From Lutimaribacter pacificus (GTDB taxonomy: Bacteria; Pseudomonadota; Alphaproteobacteria; Rhodobacterales; Rhodobacteraceae): a DNA stretch of 64,000 bases. The position numbers and the translations under genes are program-made. The stretch spans positions 62,001 to 126,000 of the forward strand of contig NZ_FQZZ01000003.1 of the NCBI RefSeq assembly GCF_900142185.1, written 5' to 3'. Below, piece by piece: positions 46,428 through 54,493 of the stretch (the first letter of the stretch is position 1; every line of letters starts with the position of its first letter). The notes below the pieces were generated by a model. The model saw only the letters and a program-made list of their open reading frames with translations, searched no databases and was not told the DNA's origin.

Positions 46428-46457
46428 TTGACTCGGAAATTGCCCTGCCCCTATCAT
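46428..46457 (+). promoter_or_regulatory. Candidate sigma-70-type promoter of ihfA
   Basis: TTGACT (46428-46433) and TATCAT (46452-46457) are separated by 18 bp and lie 27 bp upstream of the ihfA start. This is the clearest housekeeping-type promoter in the window. Confidence 0.65.
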
Positions 46458-46483
46458 CCCGAAAACCTCAGGGGGATATGTGG

Positions 46484-46786
46484 ATGACCGGGAAAACCTT
46501 AACGCGTATGGATCTGAGCGAGGCGATATACCGCGAGGTCGGTCTTTCGCGCAACGATGCCAGTCAGCTGGTGGAAACGGTGCTCGACCACATGTCCGAC
46601 GCGCTGGTGCGCGGCGAGCAGGTCAAGATCTCTTCCTTCGGCACCTTCTCGGTGCGCGAAAAGGCCGCCCGCATCGGTCGCAACCCCAAGACCGGCGAGG
46701 AGGTTCCGATCAATCCCCGCCGGGTGCTGACCTTCCGGCCCTCGCATCTGATGAAGGACCGCGTTGCCGCCGGTAACAAACGGTAA
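46484..46786 (+). CDS. ihfA: Integration host factor subunit alpha
   Basis: IHF-alpha is half of the heterodimer that sharply bends DNA. The ATG at 46484 has AGGGGG 8 nt upstream; the in-frame ATG at 46478 is too close to it. The 100-residue protein has [65 protein letters not shown] (the beta-arm with the intercalating Pro region) and [18 protein letters not shown]. It is followed 18 bp later by a MerR gene, the usual partner in many proteobacteria. Confidence 0.95.
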   Translation: MTGKTLTRMDLSEAIYREVGLSRNDASQLVETVLDHMSDALVRGEQVKISSFGTFSVREKAARIGRNPKTGEEVPINPRRVLTFRPSHLMKDRVAAGNKR

Positions 46787-46804
46787 GGAAAGGACAAAAG
46801 GGCG

Positions 46805-47509
46805 ATGGCAAAATCCCCTGACGCATTCCGCACCATCAGCGAAGTGGCGGAATGGCTGGACAAGCCCGCCCATGTCCTGCGCTTCTGGGAAAGCAAGTTC
46901 ACGCAGGTCAAGCCGGTCAAGCGTGCCGGCGGCCGCCGCTATTACCGCCCCGAGGACATGCTGCTTCTGGGTGGCATCAAGAAGCTGCTGCATGACGACG
47001 GCATGACCATCAAGGGCGTGCAGAAGATCCTGCGCGAACAGGGCGTGAAACAGGTATCCGCGCTGTCGCAACCGCTGGACGAAATCAGCCAGGCCGCGCA
47101 GGATGCCACCACGATCGAGGCCGGGGCCATGGCGCCCGAACCGGCGCCGGCGCCCGAGAGTCAGTCGCCCGAAGCCCCCCCGCAGGACATCGCGGGCGAG
47201 GATATCGCCGCGCCGGACCAGCCAGAAACCGCCCTGCCCGCCTTTCTGCACACGCAGCCGGAGCCCGTCCCGCAAGGGGCCGAACCGGGGCCCGCCGAAC
47301 CGGACACCGCCCCGCCGCCACCGCGCCCCGCGATCATCGAGGTTGCAGAGGTGCCCCCGCCCGACCGGATCGAGGCCGCGCCCGGCATCCTGTCGGCGAT
47401 CCTGTCGCGCCGCACTCCCCTTGCGGCCCCCGCGCGCGCCAAACTGGCCGGTGCCCGCGACGACCTGGCCCGCCTGCGCACCCGTCTTGCGCAAAACGGA
47501 AAAGAGTAG
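46805..47509 (+). CDS. MerR-family regulator with long Pro/Glu-rich tail
   Basis: This 234-residue protein has an N-terminal MerR helix-turn-helix (residues 8-78: [73 protein letters not shown]). A low-complexity Ala/Pro/Glu linker follows (about 100-195), then a short basic helix at the C-terminus ([23 protein letters not shown]). The dimerisation coiled coil of classical MerR proteins is not obvious, and no metal-binding cysteines are present. It is in operon with ihfA, as in many relatives; the signal and target genes are unknown. Confidence 0.9.
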   Translation: MAKSPDAFRTISEVAEWLDKPAHVLRFWESKFTQVKPVKRAGGRRYYRPEDMLLLGGIKKLLHDDGMTIKGVQKILREQGVKQVSALSQPLDEISQAAQDATTIEAGAMAPEPAPAPESQSPEAPPQDIAGEDIAAPDQPETALPAFLHTQPEPVPQGAEPGPAEPDTAPPPPRPAIIEVAEVPPPDRIEAAPGILSAILSRRTPLAAPARAKLAGARDDLARLRTRLAQNGKE

Positions 47510-47568
47510 CCAAAGGCGCGAATTTCGCCCTTGCCCCCCGGCGCAAATCCGGTATGTAGGCGCAACGT

Positions 47569-47645
47569 CGGGCTATAGCGCAGTCTGGTAGCGCGTCCGT
47601 CTGGGGGACGGGAGGTCGTAGGTTCGAATCCTGCTAGCCCGACCA
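47569..47645 (+). tRNA. tRNA-Pro, anticodon GGG
   Basis: This 77-nt cloverleaf includes an encoded CCA. The acceptor is CGGGCTA / TAGCCCG, the D arm GCGC-AGTCTGGTA-GCGC, and the anticodon loop CTGGGGG with anticodon GGG. The T arm is GTAGG-TTCGAAT-CCTGC, the discriminator A, then CCA. It reads CCC and CCU codons. Confidence 0.96.
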
Positions 47646-47654
47646 TCACATACC

Positions 47655-47734
47655 CACCCCGGACCATCCCCTGAAAACCGCGCGATTTGCCTTGCGTTCC
47701 GCGCGATTTTTCCGGCACAACACCCCGGACCATC
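47655..47734. repeat. 14-bp direct repeats flanking locus C
   Basis: CACCCCGGACCATC occurs at 47655-47668 and again at 47721-47734, 66 bp apart. The two copies bracket the paired palindromes at 47675-47709 between tRNA-Pro and the deaminase-like gene. This could reflect a small duplication or insertion footprint, or extra protein sites. Confidence 0.6.
47675..47709. repeat. Paired 14-bp near-palindromes, locus C
   Basis: AAACCGCGCGATTT (47675-47688) and GTTCCGCGCGATTT (47696-47709) are variants of the 6808 and 37917 elements. They are again exactly 21 bp centre to centre. They lie about 40 bp upstream of the deaminase-like gene. Confidence 0.7.
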
Positions 47735-47749
47735 AGGGGACGGGATGCG

Positions 47750-48826
47750 ATGACCGGGGTTCTTGCCAGCCAGCAGATCGAAGCGTTGTGCGACAGCGGC
47801 ACCATCGGGATGACCGCGCCGCTGGCCGAGGGGCAGGTGCAGCCCGCCAGCCTCGACCTGCGGTTGGGGACCGTCGCCTATCGCGTGCGCGCCTCGTTCC
47901 TGGCCGGCCATGGCCGCCGCGTCGCGGACCGGCTGCAACAGTTCGAAATGCACCGCGTCGATCTGAGCGACGGGGCGGTTCTGGAAAAGGGCTGCGTCTA
48001 CCTTGTGCCGCTGATGGAATCGCTGGCCCTGCCCGGCGATATCCATGCCGTGGCCAACGCCAAAAGCTCGACCGGGCGGCTGGACCTGCTGACGCGCGTG
48101 ATCACCGATGGCGGGGTCGAGTTCGACCGCATTCCGGCGGGCTATACCGGCCCGCTCTATGCCGAGATCTGCCCGCGCTCGTTCTCGGTGCTGGTGCGTC
48201 CGGGGATGCGGCTGAACCAGATCCGGTTCCGGCAGGGACAGGCGGTGCTGTCGGACGATGAGCTGCGCGCCCTGCACCGCGATCAGCGCCTTGTGGATGG
48301 CGAGGCGGTGATACAGGACGGGCTGGGCTTTTCGGTGGACCTGACGCCGGGGCCCGGCGGGCTGGTGGGCTATCGCGCCAAGCCGCATACCGGGGTGATC
48401 GACCTGGACCGGATCGGCGCCTACGACCCGGCCGAGTTCTGGGAAAAGGTCATCGCCCATGACGGGCAGATCATCCTAGACCCCGGCGCGTTCTATATCC
48501 TCGTCAGCCGCGAGGCGGTGCATATCCCGCCCGATTACGCCGCCGAAATGGCGCCCTATATCGCCATGGTGGGCGAGTTCCGGGTGCATTACGCGGGGTT
48601 CTTCGACCCCGGTTTCGGCCATGACGCGGCGGGCGGCGCCGGGTCGCGCGGCGTGCTCGAGGTGCGCTGCCACGAGGCGCCTTTCGTGCTGGAACACGGG
48701 CAGGTCGTCGGCCGGCTGGTCTATGAACGGATGTCGCAGGTGCCCGCGCAGGTCTATGGCGCCGGGATCGCCTCGAACTACCAGGGACAGGGGCTGAAGC
48801 TGTCCAAGCATTTCCGCGCGGGCTGA
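47750..48826 (+). CDS. 2'-deoxycytidine 5'-triphosphate deaminase-like protein (double dUTPase-fold)
   Basis: This 358-residue protein is twice the size of ordinary Dcd (about 190 residues). The first half has QVQPASLDLRLG, ANAKSSTGRLDLLTRVITDGGVEFDRIPAGYTGPLYAEICPRSFSVLVRPGMRLNQIRF, the dCTP-deaminase/dUTPase motifs including the S-S-T-G-R loop. The second half repeats the fold more loosely (YILVSREAVHIPPDYAAEM, GFFDPGF, LVYERMSQVPAQVYG). This tandem form is known in Alphaproteobacteria. It should make dUTP or dUMP for thymidylate. The ATG at 47750 has a GGGACGGG stretch upstream. Paired palindromes lie just ahead. Confidence 0.88.
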   Translation: MTGVLASQQIEALCDSGTIGMTAPLAEGQVQPASLDLRLGTVAYRVRASFLAGHGRRVADRLQQFEMHRVDLSDGAVLEKGCVYLVPLMESLALPGDIHAVANAKSSTGRLDLLTRVITDGGVEFDRIPAGYTGPLYAEICPRSFSVLVRPGMRLNQIRFRQGQAVLSDDELRALHRDQRLVDGEAVIQDGLGFSVDLTPGPGGLVGYRAKPHTGVIDLDRIGAYDPAEFWEKVIAHDGQIILDPGAFYILVSREAVHIPPDYAAEMAPYIAMVGEFRVHYAGFFDPGFGHDAAGGAGSRGVLEVRCHEAPFVLEHGQVVGRLVYERMSQVPAQVYGAGIASNYQGQGLKLSKHFRAG

Positions 48827-48839
48827 TCCGCGCAAGCGG

Positions 48840-49055
48840 TCAGAACTTGCCCATGCGCCGGGTGATCCGCGCGGCCTTGCGCGCGGTGCGGACGGCCTGC
48901 TTGCCCTTGCGGGCCTGCGACTGTTCGGCCCCGGTCGTCCGGTCCTGCGGTTTGCCCCCGCCGGACATGCGCGACAAACCGGCATTCATGCCCTTGTTCA
49001 CGACCCTGCGCAGAAACATGCGGGTGATCATGTTGAAAATCTGATTGGCGTTCAT
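48840..49055 (-). CDS. Small basic protein of unknown function (71 aa)
   Basis: The 71-residue product begins NANQIFNMITRMFLRRVVNKGMNAGLSRMSGGGK, with an amphipathic hydrophobic helix, followed by a strongly basic tail (KGKQAVRTARKAARITRRMGKF; 11 Lys/Arg). I recognise no family name, but the arrangement suggests nucleic-acid or membrane-surface binding. AGGAGGGCG precedes the ATG at 49055. It lies 93 bp after scpB on the same strand and is convergent with the deaminase-like gene (13-bp gap). Confidence 0.78.
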   Translation of the reverse strand: MNANQIFNMITRMFLRRVVNKGMNAGLSRMSGGGKPQDRTTGAEQSQARKGKQAVRTARKAARITRRMGKF

Positions 49056-49148
49056 CGCGCCCTCCTGTCCTGCCTGTTTCGCACGATATAGCAGGAAATT
49101 GCGCGGATTTCACGGCATCGGCGCAGAATTCGCGTGGCGGCGCCCGCC

Positions 49149-49832
49149 CTAATCCTCGAACAGCTCGCTCTGACCCTCGGCGGTTTCCTCGCCTGCGTCC
49201 TGATCGCCCTCGCCCATCTGCGGCATGGCGCCCGGCGGCGGGCGGTTTTCCAGAAGCCCCGCGGCCCGCAATTCCTTGAGCCCCGGCAGATCGCGCGCCG
49301 ATTCCAGCCCGAAATGATCGAGAAACTCCTGCGTCACCACGAAAGTGACCGGGCGGCCCGGCGTCATGCGGCGGCGGCCGAACCGAATCCACTCCATCTC
49401 AAGCAGCTGGTCCACGGTGCCCCGGCTGACGGCGACGCCGCGAATCTCCTCGATCTCGGCGCGGGTGACGGGCTGGTGATAGGCCACGATCGCCAGCGTT
49501 TCGATCGCGGCGCGCGACAGCTTGCGCGTTTCCACGGTTTCTTTCTGCATCAGGAACCCGAGGTCGGGCGCGGTGCGGATCGCCCAGGCATCGCCCACCC
49601 GCACCACGTGGATGCCGCGCCCCTCATAGCGTTTGCGCAGGTAGACCAGCGCCTCGGCCGCGTCGCAGCCATGCGGCATCCGGCCATTCAGTTCCTTGAC
49701 CGTCACAGGCTCGGCGCTGGCGAACAGGATCGCCTCGACCATGCGTTCCTGTTCGCCCATGGGCGGGGCTTCGAACAGGCTTTTCTCGTCGGCCCCGGGC
49801 GCGTCCTGCGGCATGTCGGTGTCGTCAGCCAT
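49149..49832 (-). CDS. scpB: Segregation and condensation protein B
   Basis: ScpB is a winged-helix partner of the SMC-ScpA condensin. The 227-residue protein starts at the ATG at 49832, with GAGGAGAG upstream, overlapping scpA by 8 bp. Family features are RMVEAILFASAEPVTVKELNGRMP, WAIRTAPDLGFLMQKETVETRKLSRAAIETLAIVAYHQPVTRAEIEEIRGVAVSRGTVDQLLEMEWIRFGRRRMTPGRPVTFVVTQEFLDHFGLESARDLPGL. The C-terminus is acidic (QSELFED). Last overlapping gene of the SPOR-nagZ-scpA-scpB unit. Confidence 0.96.
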   Translation of the reverse strand: MADDTDMPQDAPGADEKSLFEAPPMGEQERMVEAILFASAEPVTVKELNGRMPHGCDAAEALVYLRKRYEGRGIHVVRVGDAWAIRTAPDLGFLMQKETVETRKLSRAAIETLAIVAYHQPVTRAEIEEIRGVAVSRGTVDQLLEMEWIRFGRRRMTPGRPVTFVVTQEFLDHFGLESARDLPGLKELRAAGLLENRPPPGAMPQMGEGDQDAGEETAEGQSELFED

Positions 49833-50628
49833 CGCTCTCTCCTCGTCTGCGCAGCTGGATCGGCGCGAATGTGTCGGACTGGCGCAGTTCCACCCGGCCC
49901 TCCTTGACCAGTTCCAGCGAGGCCGCAAAGGTCGCCGCCGTGGCCGAGCGCAACCGCACCGGATCGGCCCCCCAGCCATCGGGCAGGTAGACGGAAATAT
50001 CGGTCCAGGTGCCGGCAAAGCCGATCAGCCCGCGCATCCGGTCCAGCGCCTGTTCCATCGTGAACACGCGGTCACGATCCATCACGAAGGGGCGGAATTC
50101 GTCGCGGGTGCGGATGCGGCTGTAGGCCTGCATCAGGTCCAGCAGCGTGGCGGTATAGGTCACGCGTTTCACCCGTTCGACGCTTTCGGGGATGCCGCGC
50201 ACGAAGAAATCGCGCCCCTTCTGGTCGCGCGCCATCAGGCGGGCCGCGACGTCGCGCATCGCCTGCAACCGTTCCAGCTGGAACGCCAGGTGCGCGGCCA
50301 GTTCCTCACCCGAGGGGCCCTCTTCGGTGGGATCGGGGGGCAGCAGCAGCCGCGATTTCAGGAAGGCCAGCCAGGCCGCCATCACAAGGTAATCGGCGGC
50401 CAGTTCGATGCGCAGTTGCTTGGCCTTTTCGACGAAGGCCAGGTATTGCTGCGCCAGGTGCAGGATCGAGATCTTGCGCAGGTCCACCTTTTGCGTGCGC
50501 CCCAGCGTCAGCAGCAGATCGAGCGGCCCTTCGAACCCGTCGACATCGACGATCAGCGCCTCGGCGGCCAGCCGGGCGGCAACGCTGTCTGTCTCCTGCG
50601 TGTCGTCGAAATCGGGATCGTCAGTCAT
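49825..50628 (-). CDS. scpA: Segregation and condensation protein A
   Basis: ScpA is the kleisin that bridges SMC heads. The ATG at 50628 gives 267 residues. The N-terminal motif LIVDVDGFEGPLDLLLTLGRTQKVDLRKISILHLAQQYLAFVEKAKQLRIELAADYLVMAAWLAFLKSRLLLP is diagnostic. A helical middle and a C-terminal winged helix follow (RSATAATFAASLELVKEGRVELRQSDTFAPIQLRR). It overlaps nagZ upstream and scpB downstream by 8 bp each, so expression is tightly coupled. Confidence 0.96.
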   Translation of the reverse strand: MTDDPDFDDTQETDSVAARLAAEALIVDVDGFEGPLDLLLTLGRTQKVDLRKISILHLAQQYLAFVEKAKQLRIELAADYLVMAAWLAFLKSRLLLPPDPTEEGPSGEELAAHLAFQLERLQAMRDVAARLMARDQKGRDFFVRGIPESVERVKRVTYTATLLDLMQAYSRIRTRDEFRPFVMDRDRVFTMEQALDRMRGLIGFAGTWTDISVYLPDGWGADPVRLRSATAATFAASLELVKEGRVELRQSDTFAPIQLRRRGESDG

Positions 50629-51631
50629 CCGGGCGCCCGTTGAGTAGCGCCTCCAGCTTGGCCGCAAGGGCGGGGATGTCAACCTCGTCCGGTGTTTTGC
50701 GGGCGGCCAATGCCCGTTCTGCGCGCGCCTGTGCCGCGTCCGACATGGGCCCGGCGGCATCGGCCACCGCGCGGCGTTCGTCCAGCGTGCCGTTGCAATG
50801 CAGGATCACGTCGCAGCCGGCCTCAAGCGCCGCGCGGCTGAGAGCCGGCAGCGGGCCCGACAGCGCCTTCATCGAGATATCGTCGGTCATGATCAGCCCG
50901 TCAAAGCCGATCTCGTCGCGGATCAGCCCCATCACGCGGGGCGACAGCGTGGCGGGCCTGTCGTCCAGCGCGGCATAGACCAGATGCGCGGTCATGCCCA
51001 TCGGCAGGTCGTTCAGCGCCCTGAAGGGCGCGAAATCGCTGGCGCGCAGCGTGTCAGGATCGTCGGCCACCACCGGCAGGTCGAAATGGCTGTCCACAAC
51101 CGCGCGGCCATGGCCGGGGATGTGTTTCAGCACCGGCAGCACACCGCCCGCCAGCATCCCCCCGGCCACCGCGCGGCCGATGCGGGCGACGGCGGCGGCA
51201 TCGAAGCCGTAGCAGCGGTTTTGCAGGAAGGCATGGGTCGCGCCGGTGGCCACGTCGACCATCGGGGCACAATTGCTGTCCACCCCCAGCGCGCGCAGCT
51301 CGTCCGCGATGATGCGATAACGCAGGTACATCGCCTTTTCGGCATGATCGCCCGCGCGGCGGACATGCTCCAGCGGCGGCAGCCATTCGCGCCAGCGCGG
51401 GCCGCGCAGGCGCTGCACGCGCCCGCCCTCCTGGTCGATGGTTATGGGGGCATCGCGGCCCACCGCCTCGCGCATGTCGGCGCAGAGCGCGCGCACCTGT
51501 TCGGGCGTGTCGATATTGCGCGCGAACAGGATGAAGCCAAAGGGGTTGGCGTCGGCGAAAAACCGTTTCTCTTCCGGCGTCAGGCGCAGCCCCCCGGCAT
51601 CGAGGATGGTCGCCCCGAAACGGGTGGTCAC
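50621..51631 (-). CDS. nagZ: Beta-N-acetylhexosaminidase NagZ
   Basis: NagZ removes GlcNAc from anhydromuropeptides in the cytosol during peptidoglycan recycling (GH3 family). A GTG start at 51631 overlaps the SPOR gene stop by four bases (GTGA) and gives 336 residues. Motifs are FILFARNIDTPEQV, TIDQEGGRVQRLRGPRW, NCAPMVDVAT, VLKHIPGHGRAVVDSHFDLP (the KH-x-PGHG catalytic loop) and GFDGLIMTDDISMKAL (nucleophile Asp). It is coupled to scpA downstream. Confidence 0.95.
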   Translation of the reverse strand: MTTRFGATILDAGGLRLTPEEKRFFADANPFGFILFARNIDTPEQVRALCADMREAVGRDAPITIDQEGGRVQRLRGPRWREWLPPLEHVRRAGDHAEKAMYLRYRIIADELRALGVDSNCAPMVDVATGATHAFLQNRCYGFDAAAVARIGRAVAGGMLAGGVLPVLKHIPGHGRAVVDSHFDLPVVADDPDTLRASDFAPFRALNDLPMGMTAHLVYAALDDRPATLSPRVMGLIRDEIGFDGLIMTDDISMKALSGPLPALSRAALEAGCDVILHCNGTLDERRAVADAAGPMSDAAQARAERALAARKTPDEVDIPALAAKLEALLNGRPDD

Positions 51632-52602
51632 CGTGTCACCACCGGGATGCAATCGGCCTTTTCGCTGACGAAGGCCGCGCAGAACCGGCGCGCGTCGGCC
51701 AGATCGTCGAAGCCCATGGCGCGCAGCCGGTAGAAGGTGCGCCCGCCCGATTGCGCGCGCTCGATCACCCGGTCCTTGCCTTCCATGTAGTCGCCGAAGC
51801 GCAGTTCCAGCCGGTCCCATTCACGGCGGGCAATATCCTCGCTGTCATAGGCGCCAAGCTGCGCCAGCCGGGTGCCCGCGGGAATGGCGGCGGGGTCGAT
51901 ATCGCGCATACCGGCCGCGGCTGCCACGGCCGCCGCGACGGCGGCGGGATCGACGCTGGCCACGCGCTGCCCCAGCCCGGCCGGGCGCGTCTGCGGGCGC
52001 AGCGAGCGGGCAAGGCCCGTGGTCGGGCGGGCGATCTCGATCTCTTCGGCCTCTTCGGTGTCGGCGGTCGCCACCGTGCCGGCCCCGGCATCCGCATCGG
52101 CATCCGCGTCGAGCGGCTCGGCCCCGGCGGTCAGTTGCGCCACAAGGTCGTCCACATCCGTCACCGCGGCGGGTTGCAGCGGTGCCCCTGCCACGGGCTC
52201 ATCCGCCTCGGCGGCGGATTGCGGGGCGGGGTCGGGCGTGGCGGCAGCGGCCAGTTGCGCCGCCGGCGTATCCTCGTCGGTCAGGTCCACGGGGCGCGGT
52301 GCCAGGACCAGCCGGTCGGCGGGGTCCCCGGCGGTGCCGACAGCGGCAACCTGGTTGACCGCAAGGCCCTGATGCGCGGCCGGGCGCCCGCCGGGATCGT
52401 CGGGCTGCACGCGCATCGGCCCCTGGGCCGCACGCACCACCGGCACACCGCTGACATCCCGCACCAGGAGCTTGTATCCCCAGACCGCCACGCCAACCAG
52501 CAACGCCACGGAAATCACCGCGCCGATCCAGTTGGCCACCGTTCCTACAGGGGTTCCCGGCACAGGCTGCCCGCCCTGCGCGTCCAGGTGAATATCCGCC
52601 AT
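51628..52602 (-). CDS. Membrane-anchored SPOR-domain protein
   Basis: This 324-residue protein starts at the ATG at 52602. One membrane helix (about residues 24-46: NWIGAVISVALLVGVAVWGYKLL) is followed by a long Ala/Asp/Glu/Pro-rich periplasmic linker (about 55-235). A C-terminal SPOR domain binds denuded glycans at septa (LAQLGAYDSEDIARREWDRLELRFGDYMEGKDRVIERAQSGGRTFYRLRAMGFDDLADARRFCAAFVSEKADCIPVV). Its likely role is in division or septal wall remodelling, in keeping with nagZ next to it. argS lies 80 bp upstream. Confidence 0.9.
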   Translation of the reverse strand: MADIHLDAQGGQPVPGTPVGTVANWIGAVISVALLVGVAVWGYKLLVRDVSGVPVVRAAQGPMRVQPDDPGGRPAAHQGLAVNQVAAVGTAGDPADRLVLAPRPVDLTDEDTPAAQLAAAATPDPAPQSAAEADEPVAGAPLQPAAVTDVDDLVAQLTAGAEPLDADADADAGAGTVATADTEEAEEIEIARPTTGLARSLRPQTRPAGLGQRVASVDPAAVAAAVAAAAGMRDIDPAAIPAGTRLAQLGAYDSEDIARREWDRLELRFGDYMEGKDRVIERAQSGGRTFYRLRAMGFDDLADARRFCAAFVSEKADCIPVVTR

Positions 52603-52682
52603 GTCTCGCCTCGCTGCCGCCGGCGATACGTTGCCGCCGGGGTTTCTTGCTGCCTCAATCCAACCCGGCGGCGGTGCGATTT

Positions 52683-54428
52683 TTACCGCATCTCTTCCGC
52701 CGGTTCGACGCCAAGAATACCAAGACCGGCGGAAATGACAACGGCGACGGCCCGCGCAAGGGCAATTTTCGCCTGCGATGTGGCCGCATCGCCCTCTTGC
52801 AGGAAGCGAAGGGTGGTATCTTCGTTGCCCCGGTTCCACAAAGTATGGAATTCGCTGGCCAGCTCGTAAAGGAAGAACGCGACGCGGTGCGGCTCGTTCG
52901 CGCGGGCGGCGATTTCCACAAGGCGCGGCCATTCGGCCAGCTTTTTCATCACCGCCTGCTCAGCCTCGTCATCCAGTTTCGTGAAATCCGCGGCGCGCAG
53001 CGTGGCGTCGTCGGCGGCGATCCCGGCCTCGGCCGCCTTGCGCAGCACCGAGCGCACCCGCGCATGGGCGTATTGCACGTAGAAGACCGGGTTGTCCTTG
53101 GATTGCTCCAGCACCTTGTCGAAATCGAAATCCAGCGGCGCGTCGTTCTTGCGCGTCAGCATGTGGAACCGCGTGACGCCCGGCCCCACCTGATCGACCA
53201 CGTCGCGCAGGGTCACGAAATTGCCCGCGCGCTTCGACATCTTGAAGGGCTCGCCGTTCTTCCACAGCTTGACCAGCTGCGTCAGCTTGATGTCGAGCGG
53301 CACCCTGCCGTCCGACAGCGCGGAAACGGCGGCCTTCATCCGCTTGACGTAACCGCCGTGATCGGCGCCGAACACGTCGATCAGCAGGTCGAACCCGCGT
53401 TCCACCTTGTCATAGTGATAGGCGATGTCGGGGGCGAAATAGGTCCAGCTTCCGTCCGATTTCATGATCGGGCGGTCCACGTCGTCGCCGTGTTCGGTGG
53501 ATTTGAACAGCGTCTGTTCGCGCGGCTCCCAATCCTCGGGGGTCTTGCCCTTGGGCGGCTCCAGCACGCCGCGATAGATCAGGCCCTTGGCGCGCAATGC
53601 CTCGATCGCGGCCTCGATCCGGCCGGTGCCGTAAAGCGATTTCTCGCTGAAGAAATGATCCATCTCGACGCCCAGCGCCTTCAGGTCCTGGCGGATCAGG
53701 TCCATCATCGCCGCGGTGGCGAAGTCGCGCACCTCGGCCAGCCACACATCCTCGGGCTGGCCGACATAGGCGTCGCCCACCTTGTCCTTAAGCGCCTGAC
53801 CCACCGGGATCAGGTAGTCGCCGGGATAGGTGCCGTCCTCGAACGCGACCTTCCGGCCATGCGCCTCAAGATAGCGCAGGTAGACCGAGCGCGCCAGGAC
53901 ATCGACCTGCGCGCCGCCATCGTTGATGTAATATTCGCGCGTCACCGCGTAGCCCGCGTAATCCAGCAGGCTGGCCAGCGCATCGCCGAACACCGCGCCG
54001 CGCGTGTGGCCCACATGCAGCGGTCCGGTGGGGTTGGCCGAGACGTATTCCACGTTGACCCGCTTGCCCTGCCCCAGGTCCGAGCGGCCGAAATTCACGC
54101 CATCGTCCAGCACGCGGGCGACCACGCCCTGCCAGACCGGGGGCGCCAGCCGCAGGTTCAGGAAACCGGGGCCCGCCACCTCGGCGCTGGCGATACGGTC
54201 GTCGGCGCGCAGGTGCCCGGCCAGCGCCTCGGCGATGTCGCGGGGTTTCCTTTGCGCGGGCTTGGCCAGCACCATCGCGGCATTGGTGGCCATGTCGCCA
54301 TGCGCGGCATCGCGCGGCGGCTCGACCGCGACATTGGCGGTATCCAGCCCCTCGGGCAGTTCGCCCGCCGCGGCCATCGCGGCCAGGCTGTCGATCACAA
54401 GCCCACGGATATCGGTAAAGAGGTTCAT
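52683..54428 (-). CDS. argS: Arginyl-tRNA synthetase
   Basis: This class I synthetase charges tRNA-Arg. The ATG at 54428 ([10 protein letters not shown]) has AAAGGA about 9 nt upstream and gives 581 residues. The Add-1 N-terminal domain, the HIGH-type motif ([20 protein letters not shown]) and the MSKRAG counterpart of KMSKS are visible. So is the DALR-type anticodon-binding end ([24 protein letters not shown] ... [25 protein letters not shown]). It lies between the antiporter and SPOR genes on minus. Confidence 0.97.
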   Translation of the reverse strand: MNLFTDIRGLVIDSLAAMAAAGELPEGLDTANVAVEPPRDAAHGDMATNAAMVLAKPAQRKPRDIAEALAGHLRADDRIASAEVAGPGFLNLRLAPPVWQGVVARVLDDGVNFGRSDLGQGKRVNVEYVSANPTGPLHVGHTRGAVFGDALASLLDYAGYAVTREYYINDGGAQVDVLARSVYLRYLEAHGRKVAFEDGTYPGDYLIPVGQALKDKVGDAYVGQPEDVWLAEVRDFATAAMMDLIRQDLKALGVEMDHFFSEKSLYGTGRIEAAIEALRAKGLIYRGVLEPPKGKTPEDWEPREQTLFKSTEHGDDVDRPIMKSDGSWTYFAPDIAYHYDKVERGFDLLIDVFGADHGGYVKRMKAAVSALSDGRVPLDIKLTQLVKLWKNGEPFKMSKRAGNFVTLRDVVDQVGPGVTRFHMLTRKNDAPLDFDFDKVLEQSKDNPVFYVQYAHARVRSVLRKAAEAGIAADDATLRAADFTKLDDEAEQAVMKKLAEWPRLVEIAARANEPHRVAFFLYELASEFHTLWNRGNEDTTLRFLQEGDAATSQAKIALARAVAVVISAGLGILGVEPAEEMR

Positions 54429-54493
54429 GCGCACCATCCTTTCGCTTGGCCGCGGGTTTACCAGCAATCGCGCCCGCGTCAATCGTCAGGCGC

